From positions 15,907,156 to 15,971,155 of the forward strand of contig NC_087065.1 of assembly GCF_963678635.1 (NCBI RefSeq): a DNA stretch of 64,000 nt, in the 5' to 3' direction. This stretch comes from Symsagittifera roscoffensis (lineage: Eukaryota > Xenacoelomorpha > Acoela > Convolutidae). Below the pieces are notes generated by a model. That model was not told the origin of the DNA. It made no database searches and worked only from the letters and a program-made list of their open reading frames with translations. Shown here piece by piece: positions 1 to 9,789 of the stretch. Both the position numbers and the translations under genes were made by a program. Numbering within the stretch: position 1 is the stretch's first letter; each line of letters begins with the position of its first letter.

Positions 1-609
1 TCCACTTCATATCAAAAATTTTTGTCAATGAAGCAGAATTTTTGCAAAATGCTGCAAAGCCTTTTGATTAAACGGCCTACTCTAACTTGAAACCTGCTGA
101 AATTTTAAACCCCCAAACCTTAACATCCTCTCTCCTCTCCCCACTTCCCTGTGGTTGGGAGTAACGTGGGAAGTGAACTGAACGTTAACGTTGATAATGT
201 TCACAGTAGGGGAAGGGGGGATTTTTTAGACTCGTTTTTCCCGCGTATTGGGGAGGTGGGAGGTGTTAATGTTTGAAACCATCAGAGAAAGAAAGTTAAC
301 TCAAAAAATGAGGTGTTCGAACGAAACTTGATTATTTGTCAACGGTAGTAAAAACTGAAAAGATTTGTTTGTTTCATGGATAATAATCATTTATATTGGA
401 TTTTCCTTGTGAGACACTTAAAATTAACAAAACTTATTGATTTTTATCGATTAAAATTGGACGATAATATTATTGTTTGAGCAATAAAACCCCAATACAA
501 TTGGTTATAATTGGTTATAATCGATTTTTTTTCCAACTTATTAATCCATATAATAAAATCTTTCGGTGTGCTGTTTTCAATTTTTCATTAAAAAATAAAC
601 TTGAGTTAG
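1..609. other. AT-rich non-coding flank
   Basis: No convincing coding sequence on either strand. A short imperfect inverted repeat lies near 140-190 (CACTTCCC then GGGAAGTG). The rest is AT-rich with runs of T and A. Confidence 0.5.
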
Positions 610-727
610 TTAATTTGTTCTCTCGTTAAATGTCAACTTTTTCCTAAATTCAATTGCGTTTATGAAAATTTATAAAAAGTTAGGTATTTTTCTTATTTGT
701 CAATTGAGTTTTATTCGCCAAATCTGC

Positions 728-1058
728 GTTTAAACCCACACTATCCCTTCCCCACGCGTTTACCACAACCCCACCTACCACACACACCGCCTGGATAGAT
801 AATTATGTACTATGGGTAAACGTGTGTGGGGGGGGGGTACACTTTAACATGTACTACAAAAAAACCTGTCCCGGTGAAGGTGTTTAGTAGGCTCTTTTTC
901 CTTTTTCCCCGCCTGCAAGTTTTAATAACTGTTCGCGTTGTCCAATTTTTGAGAAAATTGATGCTCGTCTGAAGTGAGGGGAAAAGGAAAAAGAGCCGTT
1001 TAGTGTTTTGTGGGGTTGTGGTAAACGCGTGGAATGGGGGGGTTGTGTTGTGTTTAAA
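728..1058. mobile_element. Inverted-repeat MITE, copy 1
   Basis: The copy starts GTTTAAACCCACACTATCCC and ends with a degenerate complement finishing GTGTTTAAA. Both ends carry the block CCACGCGTTTACCAC or its complement. Only non-coding sequence lies between, including paired AAAAGGAAAAAGAGCC motifs. The ends and the size of about 330 bp fit a miniature inverted-repeat element. The family is unknown. Confidence 0.6.
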
Positions 1059-1950
1059 TGCTGGGAAGGAGGATGCTATGGATGGAACGATAAGGGGGGA
1101 GGGGAGGGGCGTTTAGGGGGGGGGGGGTGTTTGTGGCGGAACGTGGCGCTGCAGGCAAATTTTCCGGAAAAAGCTCGTCAAAAAGCCGTTTTTTTGGACC
1201 TTTTTTTCAAATTTACTACATATTGGCCTCTTTAAAATTACTACAAATTGGCCGCCTTTTGATGAATGTCTTTATTCGTTTTTTGCAGAAATTTGTAAAA
1301 AGTAGAATCATTGTTTACAAAATTTAATCAATTTTTCACAAATTTATGTACAAAATAAAATCCATTATACTGAAAACAAAAATGGATTATAATCGTTTAT
1401 AATGAATTTTAATGGAATTTTTTTCGATTAAAAAAAATCACTTAAAATGGATTAAAAATCCATTACCTTGTCTAAGTTTGCCAAGATAATTGATAATATA
1501 AACAAAATTCTTCTGTCAAATTCTTCGAATCAACTGTTTTTGCCATCAAAACTGATTGATTTTTTTTAAAAAAGTTCGTCAACAAGCTCAACATGACATT
1601 CTGAGTTTGTAATTACTGTCATACTGTAAAAAAAGGTTAGTTTTCCAGTCAAGCCGCTGTATATAACAATATAATTTTCAGCAAAACTCAAACGAAGACG
1701 TTCATCCAGGGGTGGCCAATATGTAGTATTTTTGAAGACGCCAATATGTCCAAAAAACGCCCAAAAACGGGTTTTTGACCAGCCTTTTTCAGACAATTTG
1801 CCTGCAGCGCTAACAATTTGGTCGAAATACGTTCTTCTGACTATTGTGGGGGTTCTCGGAAAGTCAACTTGGCCGGCCAGAAAAAACCGACCCCCCCTCC
1901 CCCCCCCCCCCCCCCCCCTCGTTTCATCCATCTCTTTCTCCTTCCCAGCA

Positions 1951-2297
1951 GTTAAACCCAAACTACCCCCCCATCCCACGCGTTTACCACACCCCCACTA
2001 AACACTAAACGGCTCTTTTTCCTTTTCCCCTTATTTCACACGAGCAGAGCATCAACTTTCACAACAATTGGACAATGTGAACAGTAGTGTTGATAGTTAA
2101 AACTTGCAGGCGGGTGGAAAACGAAAAAAAGAGCCCACTAAACACCTTCATCGGGACAGGTAACTTTGTAGTACAGGTGAAAGTGTACCCCCCAAACCTT
2201 TACCCATACTACATAATTAACTACCCAGGTGGGGATGTTCAGTGTTTAGTGGGGGTATGGTAAACGAGTGGGGAAGGGATAGTTTGGGTTTAAACAC
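1951..2297. mobile_element. Inverted-repeat MITE, copy 2
   Basis: Same family as the copy at 728-1058, in opposite orientation. It opens GTTAAACCCAAACTACCC and closes GGGTTTAAACAC. The internal CCACGCGTTTACCAC and AAACGGCTCTTTTTCC blocks align with copy 1. Confidence 0.6.
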
Positions 2298-2718
2298 AGG
2301 TTTGGCGAATAAAATCCAAATGAAAAATCACAAAAATACGTAAATTTTTATAATAATTCATAAACGCGATTGAAATTAGTCAATTACCTTGTCTGAAACT
2401 GCTAAGATAATTGATCATTAGACATTTTTTTAGTCAACAAAAATCCCCTATAATCGATTTTCATTCATGAAATTTTGGAGCAGTATTCTTTTAGTTTTGT
2501 ATAGGTCTGTTTGTAAGCATTATGAGTTATCGAATCAATGGTTTTTGTCATCAAAAGTGATAGAATTTTTTTCAAAAAAACCGTCAACAAGCTTAACATG
2601 ACCGTATGAGTTAGTAACTATCAATAGTAGTCATTGTGTAAAAAGTAGTCACAGTGTCATATGAGTTAAGAGTCATAGTGTAAAACAGGCTAGTTTTCCA
2701 GTCAAGCCGCTAAATATA

Positions 2719-3205
2719 ACAAGACTGCTCGTATCAGGGCGAAGCCTTGAAGGTTCCGACTGCTTTTAAGGTCTATGGAGCAGTAAAAATATGAAAACTT
2801 TTCCCCCCACTTGCCATGTAGAGTACATAGTGATAGCTTTCGCTCTTAGTAACAAATCCTTTATTGCGACTAAGCTTCCTTGAACCAATTTGGAAAGATT
2901 TCGAAGACGGATTGAATATAAAAACGCGAGATAAAATTGGTCAAAATGGTCATCTTAAAGCCCCCATAACTTCTTTAAAAAATGGTCATCTTAATTGGTC
3001 AAAATGGTCACCTTAAAGCCCCCATAACTTCTTTAAAAAAATGATCACAGGTAAAGTATCTTTTCAAATTTGAGCTCAAGACAACAATAATTTTTGAGTG
3101 ATTAAAAAGTTCCGTAAAAAAATTCTAGTTAAAAAATCGAAGTTTGTCTGAAGAAAAGAAACCACTCGAGCACAAACATTCATTACAAAAGACGGCAACA
3201 ATAAG
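2719..3205 (-). mobile_element. Helentron-like non-autonomous element, reversed, degenerate
   Basis: Read on the minus strand this is a diverged copy of the family clustered at 50-54 kb. The plus strand begins with the complement of the family 3' end (AAGACTGCTCGTATCAGGGC), then GTTCCGACTGC, the GGAGCAG block and the cccataacttc and ctcgagcacaaa internal blocks. The 5' hairpin is lost (the sequence reads catt-acaaaagacggcaac). Part of the interior, the block around gtcatcttaaagcccccataac, is duplicated at 2950-3030. Confidence 0.7.
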
Positions 3206-3459
3206 CAAAATTCAAATTAATCAACAAAAATCACTTTTCCAGAGAAGTCAAAAGTTCACATGTTTATATCTGACGAAGCAACAAAATCTGCAAAACATTC
3301 ACAGTTGAAAGAACTAACGCAACTTCAATTTTTAAGTACGATTTCAAGTAACAAAATCAGGAGTTTTGTTATGGTTTCAAGGAAAAATATGCAAAGAAAA
3401 CACTTTTGTGAAATGCGAACTGAGGCTCAAATTTAACAGGTTTCAAAGCTCATGAATGT

Positions 3460-3576
3460 TTAGTGCACGATATCTACAAAATTGTGCCGTTGCGTTGTTT
3501 GTTTCTCCAGTACAACTTCATTCTCATCAAGAGGTACTACATTTTGCCATTCATAGAAGAAGCAGTATTTAAGTTC
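3460..3576 (-). pseudogene. Coding-like fragment, unknown
   Basis: An open minus-strand stretch of 38 codons ending in TAA, with a composition unlike its AT-rich surroundings. It contains the peptide CFFYEWQNVVPLDENEVV. It has no start codon, and the sequence after the stop stays partly coding-like in another frame down to about 3340. I see no family motif. It may be an exon remnant or chance. Confidence 0.25.
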
Positions 3577-4104
3577 TTACGACAAATGGCAAACTAAAGT
3601 TATCACTTTATTACTTTTTGCCCCATAGCATCAGCAGTCTCTATAGCATTTCACAATGATTTTGCATTTTTAAAAGGTAAGTAGCGTTCAAAGATGATTG
3701 GTGTGGAACTTTTGACTGATGGCATTAGATGAAGTGGATAAAAAAATGTTTTTGTTCATTTTTGTAAATTCGGAGAATTAGCTGATTAGTCAATTACCTT
3801 GTCTAATCAGCTGATGTTAGATAATCGTTATTTAGTTTTAATGTGTCTTAAAGTTTCATCACAAGAGTGGTTTTCTTTCTAAGTTTTGATGTTAATAAGA
3901 GGACGGACATACAATTATGTTTGGAAAAAAACTGGAATTAAATTTCAGTTTAGTGTTCCGACCATTTGTCCGGCCATTTGTTCGACGTGTTCGACCATGC
4001 GGAGGGATATGTATTTGAGCTTGTTTTGGTTTTTTGTTTTTCGGGCAAAATCAGGCAAAACAAATATCAGAATGGGTCGAGTGATAGGTCACTTTAAATG
4101 AATG

Positions 4105-4109
4105 GTCTC
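4105..4109. other. Target-site duplication GTCTC, left
   Basis: GTCTC immediately precedes the left LTR (TG at 4110) and is repeated immediately after the right LTR at 13502-13506. A perfect 5-bp duplication fixes both borders of the retrotransposon. Confidence 0.9.
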
Positions 4110-4436
4110 TGTTAAAAAAATTAGGATAACACTCGTAGTTGATTAAGAGTGGGTAACTTAAACTAAGACTAGATTAAGACTAAGGTTGGGTAAGATTCCT
4201 ACAATAGAAAGTAGGCTTTTATTTAACACTAAATAAAAGACGGTGATAGCTAACTAGAGTAAAAGAGGTTAAAAAGATTGAATTAGTTTTCTGTTGATTT
4301 GTTGCATATCACAAAAGATAGTGAACAAATTCCAAGTCTACCAAAAGCCGTTGCGCTTTTGGCAGGTGTATATAAATTAATAACGATCAGTATAGCTCAG
4401 AGGTTAAACGGTCAAACATTAATAATACATTTTACA
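4110..4436 (-). repeat. 3' LTR of the gypsy element
   Basis: A 327-bp repeat of 13163-13501, bounded by TG and CA. It lacks a 12-bp block (GTAAAGGTCAAC) present in the other LTR. On the minus strand it carries a TATATA promoter-like box in the TTTATATACACC context, an 8-bp hairpin (CCAAAAGC with GCTTTTGG, loop of six) just downstream, and AAATAAA polyadenylation-like motifs in the TTAAATAAAAGCC context. Confidence 0.93.
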
Positions 4437-4447
4437 TTCCCCGCGAA
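4437..4447 (-). promoter_or_regulatory. Polypurine tract
   Basis: On the minus strand the bases just before the 3' LTR read CGCGGGGAA and are followed directly by TGTAAAATG, the LTR start. The short purine run is in the position of the plus-strand primer of LTR retroelements. Confidence 0.6.
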
Positions 4448-5189
4448 AATTTATCTAAACCTATTACTTTCGCCTCGCAAAAGAAGTATTTAGGCGCTGG
4501 GTTGAATGAACAAGTGGGCTCGTTGGCCAAGACCCCATAAGTGGGTCTGATTTACTAGAGGACAGTAATCTCAACAAAGCACCGAGGACCAAGAAAGCAT
4601 GTTTCCTACTGAACAAAAATTTAATGCACGGTTACCAGGTCGAAGGAACGGGTGTACGGGTCGGGAAAGACCGCACAAACGGGCCCGATGGGCTGGAAGA
4701 CGTATTCTTTCAATAACAACACAAAAGAATAAAAAAACAAAGCACCTTAGATCAAATAGCATGTTTCGTCAGGCGAAATTAGATGTAGTCCAATTACTAT
4801 AGCCGAGCAAAGAACTGAAATAGCGCTGGGGTGATTGAGGCAGAATGGTAGGCAGGGTAATATCCCCAAAGACAGGCCCAATTAAGAAGGGTAGTACTAT
4901 GATGGATAGATCTGATAATTATCCAGTGGTAGCACCCAATGGGTGATAGAGAAATTTAACATCATTGAAAACGAGGTTATGGGGCTCAATTTAAAATTTT
5001 TAGTGTTGCCAGAAATAATCTAAGTTTTTGGCGTATTATGCCAGTACTGGGAATTTATATGACTCTAAGGCAATATAATGTTACATCGCATTCAACAATA
5101 GACAGAATACTAGAGTACTAAAATTTTTTAATGGAGTTTATGAGAGTTTATGAAAGTTTTTAATAGCATCTAGACTGAACCTCCTACTT
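4448..5189 (-). other. Non-coding 3' region of the gypsy element
   Basis: Between the end of the integrase tail and the 3' LTR I find no envelope-like gene. Short frames occur but lack signal peptide or membrane patterns. Two partial repeats of a block around ACAAAGCACC and AGCATGTTTC lie near 4576 and 4739. Two CCC-N3-GGG dyads lie at 4683-4693 and 4933-4945, and GACCCCATAAGTGGGTC is another dyad near 4528. Confidence 0.6.
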
Positions 5190-6767
5190 CTAATTCGCTT
5201 CCCGATTTGCCGCTTTGTTGATTGTCCACCTCCTTAGCTCCTCAAGCGTCATTGGCCGTCCTAGGAGTTCTATCGCCGAAATGATAGAGGAAGTGTTCAG
5301 CCAGTCCGGGTCAAGTACAATGGGAGCAGATGTTGAATAAGAGGTTTCGGAGGGTAGGCCCGATGGGCTGAATTGAGTGGTACAGACCTCAGGACTAAAT
5401 TTGACCTTCTTGCGAGGAATATGTTGGTCATCTGCTACCGAGGGCTTTGGATCACTTGTGTACAAAGAGCTTTCTTCCCGCAAGTCAACTATAGTGGGAC
5501 GCGAAGATGAGGGTGGTGTTAAGGTAGTCAAGTCTACAAAGTCGACTTGATGGCTCTCCATTTCGGCGGTAGTTGCTTCTATCGTTGTGTAAGCTGGGGG
5601 AGAACTAGGTGAGTCAAATGTTGGTCCGTCCTGATCTTCATCTGTTAAATCAACTACACTGGTAAACACTCTCTCAACTAGCATCTTGGGAGGCTGTCTA
5701 GTTCGTATAGGTCTGGTGTTCTGTCGTGTAAAGATCTCTGGCAGTTTCTTCGAGGGTGGTGATTTCACCGGAGATGACGCTTTCCTCTTAGCGGTACCGG
5801 ACAGTTTCGGTTTTTTCGTGGCAAGGTCAGTGTATGGTTGCTTAGATTCCGCCTCCGCCATGGCGATTGGCTCTACACTAGTCTCGGTAGGTTCCCCTCC
5901 AGGATTTTCCGGAAGAAACGGCTTTTCTTGATTCGCTTGATTAGCCTCCTCAATAGTGTCCAGGAAAACCAACTGCGGGGTCACTTGTGGGTCCCTTTCA
6001 TTATCACCTGAATCCAAGTCGATCAGGGGAATCTTATCCAACTCGACCTTCTGTTCGACATGATCCCGTATTTCTGGCTTACGATCTGTTCGGTCGGAGA
6101 TTAGGTGTTCCTCCGATTTTGTAGCTTCAACTGATGTTTTATCCTTGAGGTCTTTTAGCGAAATTAGGTCGCTGGCGTTATCGTCTGAGATCTCTTCATA
6201 TGATTCGTTCATCATTCCATGTTCATTGTCGCAACTTTTTCGATGGTCGGGTTTACCCGACGGGCTTGATTCTTGGTCACTTTCTAGGCCTATTGGGATT
6301 CTTAATCTCTTCCTCTGTTCTTCTTCCGCTCTGAGAAGAGTTTCTCTAGAACTGTTCATGGCCGCGTTCCGCCTCGCTATATCAAGCTCTTCGAATTTCG
6401 ACTGGAGGTTTCTTTTCTTTTGCGTCGTTCTTGAGCTTTTAAACCCAACAATTCTCTGCGGTTTTGCAGTTTTCCTCAGTCCTTTAGTCGCGTAGAATCT
6501 AACTAATTGATCTCGTTTTCTCGGGCTGGGTTTCTTCTGAGTGAGTTGTCTTTTAATAGCTAAATCAGATTTACGTATTATTTTACCATTTTTTAAGGTA
6601 ACTGTATGGTCTGACTCCCTTACAATTTCATCCTTGAGTACTCCATAGAATGGTTTCTTTTTCGTTATATCTTGGACTTTTCGATAAATAGTGGTCTTAC
6701 CCGGCGGGTTATTCAGTATTGAGTCCTTTATGCCCAAGGCATCTCTCTTTTCTGCCCGAGAAAGCAC
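5190..6767 (-). pseudogene. Integrase C-terminal domain plus long disordered tail (copy B)
   Basis: A 525-codon open frame ending in TAG that continues the integrase after a one-base frameshift at about 6768-6785. Residues about 40-75 look like the chromatin- or DNA-binding C-terminal integrase fold (TVTLKNGKIIRKSDLAIK). The rest is long for the family and reads as disordered: charged stretches, basic patches near 318-341 (KKPKLSGTAKRKA) and 451-457 (PRKKVKF), a PPAY motif at 390-393, and four short hydrophobic-acidic motifs near 247-252 (PLIDLD), 371-378 (VVDLTDED), 409-413 (FVDLT) and 426-432 (IVDLREE). These four resemble SUMO-interaction motifs. The start shown is only the first Met in this frame; the true protein is a polyprotein. 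The part up to residue about 262 is repeated identically in copy A. Confidence 0.85.
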
Positions 6768-7832
6768 TTTTACTGGAGATCCAGCTCTCGGCTCATTAGT
6801 TTTTTGCCCTTATCTATACATAACAAAGTTTTATTCCAATCGAGGTTTTTTGAAGAGGGTGATTTGACCAAATTATGCCAGATGGTGTTTGGGGATCTAC
6901 CGAAATGTGCTTCGAAGGGAGAGCAGTTAAGCGACTGTTGAGTTACCGTTCTTAGGCATTTTATTATTTTCAGAAGTGCAGATTCTAGCGAAGGTTTTGG
7001 ACGTTCTTTTGCCATAACCAAGAGTCTTTCCTTAATGGTTCTGATTAAACGTTCCACTATTCCGGTAGCTATATGATCACCCACTGGGCTAAATATCACC
7101 TTTATGTTGTGTTCGTGACTTCCTTGGAGATAAAACCAGATCCCTGATCTGTTCTAATGGTTCTAGGTATCCCGTGTAAAGCAATGTATTTACTAAGGAA
7201 GTTTATGATAGATTTTGCCGATGTGCTGGATGTTATTTGAGCTGATGGGAATTTTGAAAATCTATCCACACACACCAATATATATTTTTTGTTCCCCATA
7301 CTAAAGGTAACGGACCGGCGAAATCTAATTCCATTTCTTGGTTTGGTTCTTCGACCGTTGGGAGTTTCCCTAGGGTATTGTGATTTATACGAGGTTTCAA
7401 GTTTTTACCTGCTTTCACGCACTCAATACAGTTTTCGCCGTGGACTTGGATTTCGCGGTAAATTTTCGGCCACCAGATATATTGAGTTGCCAGACTTTTC
7501 ATTGCGAACTGGCCAGGGTGAGCTTCATGTAGTCGGTTGAGCATTGTTGATCTTAGGCATGCTGGGATAACTAATCGATTGTCCAGATAAAGACATCCTC
7601 CGCTAACGTGTAAGTTGTTTAAGTACGATTTATAGTAATTTCCCAGTTGTAGAATATCTTGTTTGCGGTCTTCCTCATTTGCTTTAATTATCTTTTTCAG
7701 AACTAGATCTTGTTTTGATAAGAGGGACATACATTTTGAATCAAATATTTCTGGCCAAGAAAAAGGGAATATGTTGACAGTTTTCTTTTTACTAGGTGAT
7801 CTTTTCACGGGGTTATCCGACGGGTTACTGGT
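5983..7832. repeat. 1850-bp tandem duplication, unit 1
   Basis: This unit appears identical to 7833-9682 in all stretches compared, including shared frameshifts. Its limits are set by a 5-bp word, ACTTG, found at 5983, 7833 and 9683, which fits microhomology-mediated unequal exchange or an assembly duplication. Confidence 0.93.
6770..7831 (-). pseudogene. Integrase zinc-binding and catalytic core, copy B, frameshifted
   Basis: Minus-strand reading from 7831 down gives the Zn-binding region (LHEAHPGQ ... CIEC), the first catalytic Asp (MELDFAGP), the second (IRTDQGSGF) and the catalytic Glu (TGIVERLIRT), so the DDE triad is recognisable. It is broken by single-base frameshifts near 7300 (in a GGGGAAC then A-run context), near 7105-7120 and near 6775. 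Exactly the same breaks occur in copy A. The 5' part starts abruptly at the duplication junction, so this copy has lost its link to RNase H and is preceded by the truncated tail of copy A. Confidence 0.88.
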
Positions 7833-8617
7833 ACTTGTGGGTCCCTTTCATTATCACCTGAATCCAAGTCGATCAGGGGAATCTTATCCAACTCGACCTT
7901 CTGTTCGACATGATCCCGTATTTCTGGCTTACGATCTGTTCGGTCGGAGATTAGGTGTTCCTCCGATTTTGTAGCTTCAACTGATGTTTTATCCTTGAGG
8001 TCTTTTAGCGAAATTAGGTCGCTGGCGTTATCGTCTGAGATCTCTTCATATGATTCGTTCATCATTCCATGTTCATTGTCGCAACTTTTTCGATGGTCGG
8101 GTTTACCCGACGGGCTTGATTCTTGGTCACTTTCTAGGCCTATTGGGATTCTTAATCTCTTCCTCTGTTCTTCTTCCGCTCTGAGAAGAGTTTCTCTAGA
8201 ACTGTTCATGGCCGCGTTCCGCCTCGCTATATCAAGCTCTTCGAATTTCGACTGGAGGTTTCTTTTCTTTTGCGTCGTTCTTGAGCTTTTAAACCCAACA
8301 ATTCTCTGCGGTTTTGCAGTTTTCCTCAGTCCTTTAGTCGCGTAGAATCTAACTAATTGATCTCGTTTTCTCGGGCTGGGTTTCTTCTGAGTGAGTTGTC
8401 TTTTAATAGCTAAATCAGATTTACGTATTATTTTACCATTTTTTAAGGTAACTGTATGGTCTGACTCCCTTACAATTTCATCCTTGAGTACTCCATAGAA
8501 TGGTTTCTTTTTCGTTATATCTTGGACTTTTCGATAAATAGTGGTCTTACCCGGCGGGTTATTCAGTATTGAGTCCTTTATGCCCAAGGCATCTCTCTTT
8601 TCTGCCCGAGAAAGCAC
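7805..8617 (-). pseudogene. Integrase C-terminal part, copy A, truncated at duplication junction
   Basis: A 270-codon frame identical to the first 262 or so residues of the tail in copy B. At the junction (about 7833) it runs into the start of the duplicated integrase in a different frame and stops after eight foreign residues. It keeps only the first of the four SUMO-interaction-like motifs and loses the basic patches and PPAY motif. Confidence 0.88.
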
Positions 8618-9682
8618 TTTTACTGGAGATCCAGCTCTCGGCTCATTAGTTTTTTGCCCTTATCTATACATAACAAAGTTTTATTCCAATCGAGGTTTTT
8701 TGAAGAGGGTGATTTGACCAAATTATGCCAGATGGTGTTTGGGGATCTACCGAAATGTGCTTCGAAGGGAGAGCAGTTAAGCGACTGTTGAGTTACCGTT
8801 CTTAGGCATTTTATTATTTTCAGAAGTGCAGATTCTAGCGAAGGTTTTGGACGTTCTTTTGCCATAACCAAGAGTCTTTCCTTAATGGTTCTGATTAAAC
8901 GTTCCACTATTCCGGTAGCTATATGATCACCCACTGGGCTAAATATCACCTTTATGTTGTGTTCGTGACTTCCTTGGAGATAAAACCAGATCCCTGATCT
9001 GTTCTAATGGTTCTAGGTATCCCGTGTAAAGCAATGTATTTACTAAGGAAGTTTATGATAGATTTTGCCGATGTGCTGGATGTTATTTGAGCTGATGGGA
9101 ATTTTGAAAATCTATCCACACACACCAATATATATTTTTTGTTCCCCATACTAAAGGTAACGGACCGGCGAAATCTAATTCCATTTCTTGGTTTGGTTCT
9201 TCGACCGTTGGGAGTTTCCCTAGGGTATTGTGATTTATACGAGGTTTCAAGTTTTTACCTGCTTTCACGCACTCAATACAGTTTTCGCCGTGGACTTGGA
9301 TTTCGCGGTAAATTTTCGGCCACCAGATATATTGAGTTGCCAGACTTTTCATTGCGAACTGGCCAGGGTGAGCTTCATGTAGTCGGTTGAGCATTGTTGA
9401 TCTTAGGCATGCTGGGATAACTAATCGATTGTCCAGATAAAGACATCCTCCGCTAACGTGTAAGTTGTTTAAGTACGATTTATAGTAATTTCCCAGTTGT
9501 AGAATATCTTGTTTGCGGTCTTCCTCATTTGCTTTAATTATCTTTTTCAGAACTAGATCTTGTTTTGATAAGAGGGACATACATTTTGAATCAAATATTT
9601 CTGGCCAAGAAAAAGGGAATATGTTGACAGTTTTCTTTTTACTAGGTGATCTTTTCACGGGGTTATCCGACGGGTTACTGGT
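7833..9682. repeat. 1850-bp tandem duplication, unit 2
   Basis: Second copy of the integrase-region duplication, offset exactly 1850 bp from unit 1. The next ACTTG word at 9683-9687 marks its end. Confidence 0.93.
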
Positions 9683-9789
9683 ACTTGGTGTTAAAGAGTC
9701 CATGTTTTCATTTGTAATAAGTTCTTTCTGTTGGTTAAATTCAAATTGTTCGGCCATTTCTTTCAAGATGTTAAAATTCGTAAAAAAAG
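8620..9789 (-). pseudogene. Integrase zinc-binding and catalytic core, copy A, frameshifted
   Basis: Directly follows the RNase H region after a frameshift in a seven-T run (plus strand A-run at 9782-9788). It reads a linker with SPSKKK, then the Zn-binding region (LHEAHPG ... CIEC) and the DDE residues described for copy B. The second His of the usual H-H-C-C pattern is Gln (PGQF). Frameshifts lie near 9150, 8955-8970 and 8625. This copy has its natural upstream neighbour; copy B does not. Confidence 0.88.

Larger units (their letters stand above)
610..2395. repeat. Large imperfect palindrome, arms about 0.7 kb
   Basis: The left arm (about 610-1290) matches the reverse complement of the right arm (about 1665-2395) through most of its length. 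Paired landmarks include GTTTAAACCC near 728 with GGGTTTAAAC near 2287, the AAAGAGCC blocks near 890-1000 and 2010-2140, TGCAGGCAAATT near 1150 with its complement near 1800, and the CATATTGGCC blocks near 1220 and 1715. The arms differ by many substitutions and indels, so this is an old inverted duplication or two copies of one element inserted head to head. The spacer (about 1290-1665) is AT-rich. Short reading frames here are artefacts of homopolymer G and C runs. Confidence 0.8.

Noticed and set aside
4571-4802. Possible envelope-like gene downstream of pol
   Set aside because: Only 60-70 codon frames on both strands, with no signal peptide or membrane pattern, in the 3' non-coding region.
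5686-6495. Plus-strand frames inside the integrase tail
   Set aside because: Antisense shadows of the long minus-strand frame; repeated identically in the duplicate.
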